From positions 1-64,000 of the forward strand of contig DAOTXW010000103.1 in assembly GCA_034435035.1 (NCBI GenBank): a DNA stretch of 64,000 nucleotides. Direction: 5' to 3'. The DNA comes from JAHEME01 sp034435035. Its GTDB lineage: Bacteria; Chloroflexota; Anaerolineae; Aggregatilineales; UBA3940. Within the stretch, counting starts at the first letter, position 1, and the number at the start of each line of letters is the position of its first letter. The notes below the pieces were generated by a model that saw only the letters and a program-made list of their open reading frames with translations, searched no databases and was not told the DNA's origin. A program made the position numbers and the translations under genes. Of the stretch, positions 16,069-23,177 are shown in pieces.

Positions 16069-16389
16069 TTAGGGCAGGTGGTGCGCTTCCAGACAGACGA
16101 CCCCATCCATACCGACGATGGCGCCATGCCGCACGCCCGCTGGCAGGTCCAGCCGGTCGCCCGGCTCCATCTCGATGGCCCGGTCGCCCTCATCGGGCAG
16201 GGTGAACCAGATGCCGCCCTCGATGCAGTAGATCACCTTGTGGTAGTCATGCGTGTGCACCGGGTAGCGGTCGCCGCTGCTGTTGGCCCAGCGATAGCCT
16301 TCCAGCCCTTCTTCGCGCAGGGCTGCCCGGACAGCGGCTTCGGTGGGCGGCTCGCTGTGCGACCAGGGGGTGTGGCGGACACCGGTCAT
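16069..16389 (-). CDS. Small cupin-domain protein
   Basis: A 106-residue single-domain cupin. Motif 1 is visible as HTHDYHKVIYCIEGGIWFTL, with the paired histidines and a glutamate as metal ligands, and motif 2 as MEPGDRLDLPAGVRHGAI with PGD and the closing histidine. Cupins of this size are enzymes or ligand sensors; nothing here picks a substrate. Its start overlaps the stop of the GNAT gene by four bases, and 42 bases separate it from the molybdopterin enzyme, so it is probably the fourth gene of the operon. Confidence 0.85.
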   Translation of the reverse strand: MTGVRHTPWSHSEPPTEAAVRAALREEGLEGYRWANSSGDRYPVHTHDYHKVIYCIEGGIWFTLPDEGDRAIEMEPGDRLDLPAGVRHGAIVGMDGVVCLEAHHLP

Positions 16390-16964
16390 GACAACGCTCC
16401 TTCATCGATGGGGCTGAAAGGGGGGCGGCAATCCAACTGTCTGGAAAGCACCCAGCATGTTTCCTGGATGTGGTGCTCCTGCCCGTTGGGATCGTGATAT
16501 CGCCAGCTGCTCTGATCCTGCCGGAAGATCCGGTAGCCCAGACGCTCGTACAGAGAGCGGGCGCGCAGATTCTCCTGCGCCACCGCGATGGTCGTCAGCC
16601 TGAAACCCCGCGAGCAGGCCACCTGCTCGGCAGCTCTGATCAGGTGCGATCCGATTCCGTGTCCCCGGAAGGGGGCCAGCACATGCAGCGAAAACAGGTA
16701 GGCCCGCGTATATCCATCTGCATAATCAGTATGGCTGGGCGCCAGCTGCATGAACAGCCGGCCAACCGGCCATCCCTGGCAGTCCGCCACCAGCATCGCA
16801 CGCCGCCCTGTCAGGGACTCCTCAAATGTCTGCCGGAAGAGCGTTCGCAGACTCCACGCTTCGGCATCCCATTCCAGCCGCGGCAGATCGCGCTCCTGCG
16901 CGTGCCGGATGCCCACCGGCAGGTGGATCGACAGGGCAGCGAGGGCGAAGGGTGTGTCAATCAT
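16386..16964 (-). CDS. GNAT family N-acetyltransferase
   Basis: A 192-residue acyl-CoA-dependent acetyltransferase. The acetyl-CoA pyrophosphate loop reads FRGHGIGSHLIRAAE, preceded by the beta-4 strand YLFSLHVLAPF and followed by AVAQENLRARSLYERLGYRIF, the standard C-terminal GNAT motif. The acceptor (small molecule or protein) is unknown. Its start lies inside the 3' end of the response regulator gene (8-base overlap) and its stop overlaps the cupin start, which argues for translational coupling in one operon. Confidence 0.88.
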   Translation of the reverse strand: MIDTPFALAALSIHLPVGIRHAQERDLPRLEWDAEAWSLRTLFRQTFEESLTGRRAMLVADCQGWPVGRLFMQLAPSHTDYADGYTRAYLFSLHVLAPFRGHGIGSHLIRAAEQVACSRGFRLTTIAVAQENLRARSLYERLGYRIFRQDQSSWRYHDPNGQEHHIQETCWVLSRQLDCRPPFSPIDEGALS

Positions 16965-17679
16965 GTGCCAGCTGTTCGGGATCGCTGATGGACGATCTCA
17001 CCATATAGCCCACCCCATGAATGGTCAAAATATATATCGGATGGCTGCTGTCCATCTCGACTTTGGCCCGCAGGTTGCGGATGTGGGCGCGCACCAGGTC
17101 TGGATCGCCCACTCCCGGCGGGTACTGCCACACCCTGTCCAGCAGGTCGCGTACCGAATGGGCGCGGTCCGGTGCGCTCATCAGATGGCGTAGCAGCGAA
17201 TACTCCGTGCTGGTGAGCTGGATGTTTTGCTGCTCGGCAGTGGTGACCTGAAAGGTGCCGGGATGCAGGGTCAGTCCTCCCACTGAGAGCACTCCGCTCA
17301 TGTCGGCGGCAGGGGTGCGGCGCAGCAGGGCGCGTACCCGGGCATTCAGCTCGCGGAGTTCAAATGGCTTCGTCAGGTAATCATCGCCCCCCATGTCCAG
17401 GCCCCGCACGATGTCATCCGTCCGCCAGCGGGCGCTCAGAAACAGGATCGGAATCGGCTGATACCGGGGATCAGCCCGCAATTCAGCGCAGAAGCTTAGC
17501 CCGTCCTGGGTGGGCATCATGATGTCCAGAATGAGCAGATCGGGCCGCTGCTCCGCGAGCAGACCCCGTGCCTGTGCCGCAGAGTCGGCTGTCAACATGT
17601 GATAGCCTTCGCGGCTCAGTGCTCGCCAGATCGTTCCCACGACCTCGGCGTCATCGTCCACAATCAGGATGCTTGCCAT
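16957..17679 (-). CDS. OmpR/PhoB-type response regulator
   Basis: A 240-residue two-component regulator. The receiver has the acidic pair in LIVDDDAE, phosphoacceptor D52 (LILDIMMP), a conserved serine in LFLSAR and K104 in YLTKPF. The C-terminal winged helix (about 135-230) carries LTSTEYSLLRHLMS and VDSSHPIYILTIHGVGYM, as in Trans_reg_C domains. It overlaps the upstream histidine kinase gene by 16 bases, so that kinase is its natural partner. Likely targets include its own operon; no direct-repeat binding site is obvious upstream of the kinase gene. Confidence 0.93.
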   Translation of the reverse strand: MASILIVDDDAEVVGTIWRALSREGYHMLTADSAAQARGLLAEQRPDLLILDIMMPTQDGLSFCAELRADPRYQPIPILFLSARWRTDDIVRGLDMGGDDYLTKPFELRELNARVRALLRRTPAADMSGVLSVGGLTLHPGTFQVTTAEQQNIQLTSTEYSLLRHLMSAPDRAHSVRDLLDRVWQYPPGVGDPDLVRAHIRNLRAKVEMDSSHPIYILTIHGVGYMVRSSISDPEQLAHD

Positions 17680-19895
17680 GCAACCGTCTCCGGCTGATTG
17701 ATAACAGTGGGAAGGCGAACCGCGACCGTGGTTCCTGTGCCAGCTGCGCTGCTTACTGCGATCTCGCCGCCATGATCGCTGATGATCTGCCGGCAGATAT
17801 ACAATCCCAGACCCGTTCCCTGCCCGTGTGGCTTGGTCGTGAAGAAGGGATCGAAAACACGACCCAGGTGTTCTGGCGCGATTCCCGGGCCGTCATCGCG
17901 CACGACTACTACCACGGCATCGCCTTCCGTTGACAGCGATGTAGACAGCCATACATGCCCCTGACCGTCTGGCTGTTCCAGCAGGGCGTCGCGGGCGTTC
18001 AGGAGCAGGTTCATCCATACGTCCTCAAGCTGGCTGGCATTCATATTGATGGGCGGCAGATCGCTGGCCAGGCTGCACTCCAGCGTGATGCTGTGCTGTG
18101 CAAGCTGAGGTCCAATCAGATCGATCACCTCACGAATAGTGCGGTTGACGCTGTCCAGGCTGCTCCTGTCCTGGCCCCGTGCCATCATCAGGATGCGCTC
18201 AACGACCTCTTTGGCGCGGCGCCCCGCCCGCAGGATTGCCTGTGCGGATGCGTGCTGGGGTAGGGCGGGGGGCAAATCTTCGACCAGCAGTTCGGCGTCT
18301 CCAAGGATGGTGGTCAGGGGGTTGTTGACCTGATGAGCTACCACGGCCGAAACCTCGCCCAGGGCGCTCAGGCGGGCCGCCCGCACCAGGTGCCCCTGCA
18401 TTGCCTGGATCTCAGCCAGGCTGCGCTGTAGATCGCGCACCAGATGGGCATTTTCCAGCGCCACAGCAGCCTGATTGCCCAGTGCGCGCGCCAGACCCAT
18501 CTCGCGCGGGTTGAAGATACGCTCTGGATTCAGATCGTAGAGCTGCACCAGACCGACCGTGGCATCCCGGAAAACGAGGGGCAGGGCAAGCATGGCCGCT
18601 GGCCCGGTCTCACTGAAGAGCATGCGCTCCAGCGGATGCAGGGCCGTATCGCCCTGGCGCAGGACGGCGATGCGCTGCTCGCGAAGCACAATCCGGAGGG
18701 TGGGCAGATTGTGCGAGCTTATGCTGGGACTCATCGCCTCATAGCCGGTGCCGCTTCCGTAGGCCAGCACGGCGGCTAGCTGGCCCCCTCGTCCGGTCTG
18801 CTGGTAAAGCCTGCAGAAATCCGTGTCGGTGGCGCTTAACAGCGATCGCGCAGCATCCCGCAGATCAACCGTCTTCTCTTCGCCCACTTTCTGCATTGCC
18901 AGCTGCGGAGCTACCATCAGAAGCTCCCGAAGGCATCGCCCGATCTGGGCCGGGGTGAATGGCCCCGTCTGGTGTACGCTGTAGAGTTCAGCCAGCCCGA
19001 CCGGCCGCCCTCCAACCTGTACGGGTATCACCAACAATCGGCCGCAGCTGAGTGCCGCCAGCACCGCTGATTCTGGTGTCTCCGCCCGGCACACTGAATG
19101 GGGCTTGGCGCTTAGCAGAGCCTGCTGATGGATCGCAAAGCGATCAAGGGAGGGGTCAAACACAGGGCCGGCGCCGGGCTTCCACACCGCCGACCGATAC
19201 TCAGCCATCGTCCGCAGGGCGCTGGATTCAGCGTCCCAGCCTGAGATGATGCACCAGTGTGCCTGCAGGACGCGCATCAGGTACCGGGAGATCGCGTTCA
19301 GTACCTGGCCCAACTCCAGCGACGACGAGATCGCGTTGGCTGACTCAACCAGCAGCCCCAGCTCAACAGATCGATCCAGTGCCTGCTTGTACAGCAGGGC
19401 ATTGTGGATCGCGCTGGCGGCATAGCTGCCCAGCCCGGTCAGAAGGTCCAACTGCGATTGGGCAAAGCGCAGCGTAGGGGCATCGGCAGTGGCTACCAGC
19501 AGGCCGAGCGGACGCCCCCGCGACAGCAGCGGCACATAGAGACGCGGTGCGCTCAGATCCGCTTCGATCCCGAAGCGGTCCAGGTTGTCTCCGGGGCTGA
19601 TCAGCAGCGGGCGCTGGCTTGCGATCACATAGCTTGCCACCGGATCGTCAGCCACCACCATGGGCTGACCGTCCGGCGCCCGGGTTGCCCTCGCGCCGTC
19701 CGCTGAGAAGTGGTGAGTATCGGGGTCGATAAGCTGTACCTGACACGCGGCAGCGCCCGTCAGCTCAAGTGTGGCGTCAGCTACCCGCCGCAGCAGCTCG
19801 GGGAGATCAAGCATGGCGCTGAAAGAGCTGCCCAGCGCGCTGAGCAGGCTCAGATCGTTTGTGCCCTCCATCGTCGCTGTGAGCGGATCCCCCAT
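17664..19895 (-). CDS. Triple-GAF sensor histidine kinase
   Basis: A 743-residue kinase with no membrane segment. Three GAF-like sensory domains lie at about 20-170, 180-330 and 345-490. The dimerisation/phosphoacceptor helix contains VVAHQVNNPLTTILGD with H521, followed by an HATPase domain with N box (DVWMNLLLNARDAL), DDGPGI, FDPFFTTKPHGQGTGLGL. It would sense a cytoplasmic small molecule, gas or redox state and signal to the response regulator whose gene it overlaps. ATG at 19895 has GAGG immediately adjacent; ATG 19871 is an alternative. It heads the operon that ends with the molybdopterin and cytochrome genes. Confidence 0.92.
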   Translation of the reverse strand: MGDPLTATMEGTNDLSLLSALGSSFSAMLDLPELLRRVADATLELTGAAACQVQLIDPDTHHFSADGARATRAPDGQPMVVADDPVASYVIASQRPLLISPGDNLDRFGIEADLSAPRLYVPLLSRGRPLGLLVATADAPTLRFAQSQLDLLTGLGSYAASAIHNALLYKQALDRSVELGLLVESANAISSSLELGQVLNAISRYLMRVLQAHWCIISGWDAESSALRTMAEYRSAVWKPGAGPVFDPSLDRFAIHQQALLSAKPHSVCRAETPESAVLAALSCGRLLVIPVQVGGRPVGLAELYSVHQTGPFTPAQIGRCLRELLMVAPQLAMQKVGEEKTVDLRDAARSLLSATDTDFCRLYQQTGRGGQLAAVLAYGSGTGYEAMSPSISSHNLPTLRIVLREQRIAVLRQGDTALHPLERMLFSETGPAAMLALPLVFRDATVGLVQLYDLNPERIFNPREMGLARALGNQAAVALENAHLVRDLQRSLAEIQAMQGHLVRAARLSALGEVSAVVAHQVNNPLTTILGDAELLVEDLPPALPQHASAQAILRAGRRAKEVVERILMMARGQDRSSLDSVNRTIREVIDLIGPQLAQHSITLECSLASDLPPINMNASQLEDVWMNLLLNARDALLEQPDGQGHVWLSTSLSTEGDAVVVVVRDDGPGIAPEHLGRVFDPFFTTKPHGQGTGLGLYICRQIISDHGGEIAVSSAAGTGTTVAVRLPTVINQPETVAWQAS

Positions 19896-19924
19896 CCTCT
19901 GCCCTGTACTGGCATGCTCGTTTC

Positions 19925-19930
19925 ATTATA
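19925..19930 (-). promoter_or_regulatory. Minus-strand -10 element for histidine kinase operon
   Basis: TATAAT reads on the minus strand at 19930-19925, 30 bases before the kinase start. No good -35 is visible at the right distance (TGGCGC at best), so an activator may be required. Confidence 0.4.
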
Positions 19931-19983
19931 GCCGGGTGGGCATCTTGCGCCACCCGACCCCGTTTTCCGGCTGGTGAAAGTGG

Positions 19984-20012
19984 TTGCAAAGTGGTCTGCT
20001 AGCGATTAGACT
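19984..20012 (+). promoter_or_regulatory. Candidate promoter for leaderless pgeF transcript
   Basis: TTGCAA (19984-19989), a 17-base spacer and TAGACT (20007-20012) put the expected transcription start about at 20019, which is the A of the pgeF ATG. No ribosome site precedes that ATG. Confidence 0.45.
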
Positions 20013-20018
20013 TCAGCC

Positions 20019-20837
20019 ATGCAACAGCATCAGTGCGGAGAGATCCTCTACTACAGCTTTGAGGGGCTGAATGATCTGCCGGGCATCACTCACGGTGTGT
20101 TTACCCGGCATGGGGGTGTCAGCCCTGCGCCCTACGCTTCACTCAATGTCGGCTCCACAGTTGGCGATGCACTGGATGGCGTGCTGGAAAACCGCCGCCG
20201 GATGGCGGCGGCGCTGGGCGTCAGCGAGACAGACTCCCGCACCACCTGGCAGGTGCATGGCGCGGATGTCCTGGTGATCCGGGACCGCAGCCCCCAACCC
20301 TGGCCCCCTCCCCGGGCCGACGCGATCGTCACGGCTGTGCCAGATGTCCCGCTGGTGATGCGGTTCGCGGACTGCGTGCCCATCATCCTGGCCGATCCGG
20401 TACGCAGGGTGATCGGCCTGGCGCATGCGGGCTGGCGCGGGACTCTGGCGGGCGCGGCCTCTGCGGCTGTGGCTGCGATGACCACGGCTTTTGGCTCACA
20501 CCCATCCGATATCGTCGCCGGCATTGGCCCCTCGATTGGCCCTTGCTGCTATGAGGTGGGGCCAGAGGTCGTGGAGGCCTTCGCTGCCTGGGATGGCATT
20601 GGGCAGGAGGTGATCGTGCCGCCCGGGGGGGCCGGCAAAGGGGCGCACCTTGACCTCTGGCTGGCCAACCGCCGCGACCTGGGGCGTGCCGGGGTGACGC
20701 ACATCGAGGCGGCCAACCTGTGCACCGCCTGCCACAACGACGACTTCTATTCTCATCGGCGTGAGCACGGGCGAACCGGGCGGTTCGGCGTGATCATCAC
20801 CCTGAGGGGCAGCCCGCAGCCAGCAGGTGCGGCATGA
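20019..20837 (+). CDS. pgeF: Multicopper-oxidase-like purine nucleoside phosphorylase / laccase domain protein
   Basis: A 272-residue YfiH/PgeF (YlmD) protein. Characteristic motifs are GVFTRHGGVSPAPYASLN, the first ligand histidine in WQVHGADV, the cysteine in FADCVPI and the second histidine in GLAHAGWRGT, then GPSIGPCCYEVG. Members act as zinc-dependent purine nucleoside phosphorylases/adenosine deaminases or in peptidoglycan editing. It opens a run with yggS (4-base overlap), yggT and yggU that is conserved near division genes in many bacteria. The ATG has no ribosome site and coincides with the predicted transcription start. Confidence 0.93.
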   Translation: MQQHQCGEILYYSFEGLNDLPGITHGVFTRHGGVSPAPYASLNVGSTVGDALDGVLENRRRMAAALGVSETDSRTTWQVHGADVLVIRDRSPQPWPPPRADAIVTAVPDVPLVMRFADCVPIILADPVRRVIGLAHAGWRGTLAGAASAAVAAMTTAFGSHPSDIVAGIGPSIGPCCYEVGPEVVEAFAAWDGIGQEVIVPPGGAGKGAHLDLWLANRRDLGRAGVTHIEAANLCTACHNDDFYSHRREHGRTGRFGVIITLRGSPQPAGAA

Positions 20838-21565
20838 GGGACGGGATCGCGCAGCGGGTTGCCCGTGTGCAGGAGCGCATCAGCGATGCGGCGCACCGTA
20901 CCGGGCGCAGCCCCGATGAGGTACTGCTGGTCGCTGTCACCAAGACCTGCGGCCTCGATGCGGTGGAGGCTGCCTGTGCTGCCGGCCTGCGACACTTTGG
21001 TGAGAACCGCGTAGAAGAAGCTGGCCCCAAGATCGCAGCGGCCGCCAGCCGCCTGCCTGCCGACGTGACCTGGCACATGATCGGGCATATCCAGAGCCGC
21101 AAGTCGGCTGAGGTCGCGGCGATCTTCCCGTGGGTGCATTCGGTGGATCGCCTGAAGGTGGCGCAGCGCCTCAGCCGCGATGCGCTGGCCGCTGGCCGGC
21201 TGCTGGAGGTTCTGCTGGAGGTCAATATTAGCGGCGAGGCCACCAAGTATGGTTTTGATCTGGTCAGCTGGCCGCAGGATGCCCTTCGCGCCGGGGCTTT
21301 CTTTGCTGACGTGGAGGTTATGCTGGCCCTCCCCGGCCTCCAGGTGCAGGGGCTGATGACCATGGCGCCGCTCAGCGACGATCCGGAGGCGTCTCGCCCG
21401 ATCTTCCGGCAGTTGCGCAGGCTGCGCGACGCTCTGCGCCAGCGGTTCCCGCACATACAGTGGCCGCATCTCTCGATGGGCATGACGGCTGACTTTGAGG
21501 TCGCTGTCGAAGAAGGCGCGACGATGGTTCGGGTGGGCACCGCGATCTTTGGCCCGCGCGGCTGA
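20834..21565 (+). CDS. yggS: YggS family pyridoxal-phosphate homeostasis protein
   Basis: A 243-residue PLP-binding TIM-barrel protein (PLPBP/YggS). The PLP lysine lies in LLVAVTKT (K37). Later signatures are LRHFGENRVEEA, WHMIGHIQSRK, VNISGEATKYGF, GLMTMAP and LSMGMTADFEVAVEEGATMVRVGTAIFG, here quoted in part. It binds and buffers PLP in the cytoplasm and affects amino-acid balance. The start overlaps pgeF by four bases (ATGA). Confidence 0.94.
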   Translation: MRDGIAQRVARVQERISDAAHRTGRSPDEVLLVAVTKTCGLDAVEAACAAGLRHFGENRVEEAGPKIAAAASRLPADVTWHMIGHIQSRKSAEVAAIFPWVHSVDRLKVAQRLSRDALAAGRLLEVLLEVNISGEATKYGFDLVSWPQDALRAGAFFADVEVMLALPGLQVQGLMTMAPLSDDPEASRPIFRQLRRLRDALRQRFPHIQWPHLSMGMTADFEVAVEEGATMVRVGTAIFGPRG

Positions 21566-21631
21566 TCGTTGCGGCAGGGAGGTTCCTGCTTAGCGCCCGC
21601 CGCTTCAGGCGGAAAGGATGGATGATTTACC

Positions 21632-21886
21632 TTGAGTACGATCTTTGGCCTGCTTGATCTGGTTCTTGGCATGTACGGCTTCATCCTGCTGGCGCGCGCG
21701 CTGATCTCCTGGTTCCCGGTGGATCGCAACAGCTCGCTGGTGCGCTTCCTCTACCTGCTGACTGAGCCGGTGCTGGAGCCAATCCGTGCGCTGTTGCCGA
21801 CCGCCGGGATGGTGGACTTTAGCCCCATGGTCGCCATGCTGATCGTGTTTGCGCTCCAGCAGGTACTGCGTATACTCGCAGGGTAG
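21632..21886 (+). CDS. yggT: YggT family membrane protein
   Basis: An 84-residue membrane protein with two hydrophobic segments (LLDLVLGMYGFILLARAL and FSPMVAMLIVFALQQVLRIL) joined by the conserved ISWFPVDRNS and LTEPVLEPIRALLP loop. The family is linked to osmotic shock resistance, cofactor supply or cell division in different bacteria. The start is TTG at 21632; the ATG at 21618 opens a frame that stops after five codons. Its place between yggS and yggU confirms the assignment. Confidence 0.88.
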   Translation: MSTIFGLLDLVLGMYGFILLARALISWFPVDRNSSLVRFLYLLTEPVLEPIRALLPTAGMVDFSPMVAMLIVFALQQVLRILAG

Positions 21887-21938
21887 CAGCGCAGCACGGG
21901 GCAATTGCCCCCGGCACTTATTGAAAGGTTATCCGCGC

Positions 21939-22280
21939 ATGCGCGACCTGCATGATTTCAACATCACAGATGCCTCCCGGGGAGCGGCGTTCACCGTCAA
22001 GATTGTGCCCAGGGCCAGCCGCACGGAGATCGTTGGCATTCAGGAAGATGGCACGATCAAGATCCGCCTGATGGCCCCCCCGGTCGAGGGGGAAGCCAAC
22101 GAGGAACTGATCAGCTTCCTGGCTTCCTTTCTCAAGGTCAACACCAGCGATATTGAGATACTCGCCGGAGTCAACAGCCGCAAGAAGCTGATCACCGTCC
22201 TCAATATCCGGGCGGAGGATGTTGAGGAAATGGTGCGAGCGGTCGCATCAGACACGCCAGTCCCGGACGACGACGAGTAG
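21939..22280 (+). CDS. yggU: DUF167/YggU family protein
   Basis: A 113-residue small alpha/beta protein. The family pattern is clear in FTVKIVPRASRTEIVG, IKIRLMAPPVEGEANEELI and AGVNSRKKLITVL, with an acidic C-terminal tail (TPVPDDDE). Its biochemical role is not known. ATG 21939 is preceded by GAAAGG (21923-21928); earlier in-frame codons would extend into the yggT tail and are unlikely. It closes the pgeF-yggS-yggT-yggU run. Confidence 0.88.
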   Translation: MRDLHDFNITDASRGAAFTVKIVPRASRTEIVGIQEDGTIKIRLMAPPVEGEANEELISFLASFLKVNTSDIEILAGVNSRKKLITVLNIRAEDVEEMVRAVASDTPVPDDDE

Positions 22281-22343
22281 CCCGGCTGACAATCCCGGCG
22301 CGGCTGAGCTTCGGTGCGTGGCCCTGAGAAACTGGAGGGCCAG

Positions 22344-23102
22344 ATGGGGTTGCGCGATTCTCTACAGGTTGCGGGGGCTGCAGCCGCGGCTTGCGGGCTG
22401 ACCGCCTGTCTCGCTCCTGCCCAGACAGCGCCTGTGGTGATCCCGACCCTGCCGCCGCTTTCCGCCCTGCCGGTGACGGCGCAGACCGTTGCCCCTATCC
22501 CCTCAGTGCCTCCGGCCACCTCTCCGGCGCCCTCTTTGCCGGCTGTGGCGACAGCGATCCTCCCGGTCGATCCGGCCCCTGCGGTGCAGGCCGCGATCCG
22601 CCTCGTGGCAACCGAGCTGATGCTTCCCCCGGAGGACATCGTGCTCATCAGTGCGCTGCCTGTTCAATGGCAGGATGCCAGCCTGGGGTGCCCGCTTCCT
22701 GGACAGACCTACCCCCAGGTAGTGACCGATGGGTTCATGGTGACGCTTGCCGCCGGGGATGCGACCTACAGCGTGCACACCGATCGCACCGGCACGGCGG
22801 TGCTCTGCCGGGATGAGACAGTAGTCGGTGGCGCGATCAGTGACCCTCTGGTGCTGGAGTTTATCGAGCAGGCCCGCACCGAGTTAGCGGCCCAGCGCGG
22901 GATCGACCCCGCCGAGATCGCTCTGGCTCGCAGCGAGGCGGTCGATTGGAGCGACTCCAGCCTCGGTTGCGCACTGCCCGGTGCAGCCTATCAGCAGGTC
23001 ATCACGCCTGGCTACCGGATTGTCCTGGTTATTGGCGAGGAGCGCTTTGAATATCACACGGATCAGCAGCGCATGTTTCTGTGCGCTGCCCCCACCCAGT
23101 AA
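22344..23102 (+). CDS. Lipoprotein with duplicated SLGCxLPG domain
   Basis: A 252-residue secreted or membrane-anchored protein. The N terminus is a signal sequence with a lipobox-like LTAC (residues 19-22), then a long Pro/Ala/Ser linker. Two tandem copies of one domain follow; each has a helix, the pattern V-x-W-x-D-x-SLGC-x-LPG-xx-Y-x-QV, a strand pair ending G-x-x-x-Y/F-x-x-HTD and a final cysteine (VLC or FLC). The paired cysteines suggest one disulfide per domain. ATG 22344 follows GGAGGG at 22334-22339 and is preferred over 22314. Function unknown. It faces the NACHT gene across a bidirectional terminator. Confidence 0.75.
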   Translation: MGLRDSLQVAGAAAAACGLTACLAPAQTAPVVIPTLPPLSALPVTAQTVAPIPSVPPATSPAPSLPAVATAILPVDPAPAVQAAIRLVATELMLPPEDIVLISALPVQWQDASLGCPLPGQTYPQVVTDGFMVTLAAGDATYSVHTDRTGTAVLCRDETVVGGAISDPLVLEFIEQARTELAAQRGIDPAEIALARSEAVDWSDSSLGCALPGAAYQQVITPGYRIVLVIGEERFEYHTDQQRMFLCAAPTQ

Positions 23103-23128
23103 CCGCGCAGCCACATAGCCGCCAACGC

Positions 23129-23158
23129 AAAAAACCAGGCAGTCAGCCCGGTCTTTTT
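23129..23158. terminator. Bidirectional intrinsic terminator
   Basis: A run of A (23129-23134), the stem ACCAGGC / GCCCGGT with one mismatch around AGTCA, and a run of T (23154-23158) form a terminator readable on both strands. It lies between two convergent genes, ending at 23102 (+) and 23178 (-). Confidence 0.75.
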
Positions 23159-23177
23159 GATGATCGGGGCAGGGGCC

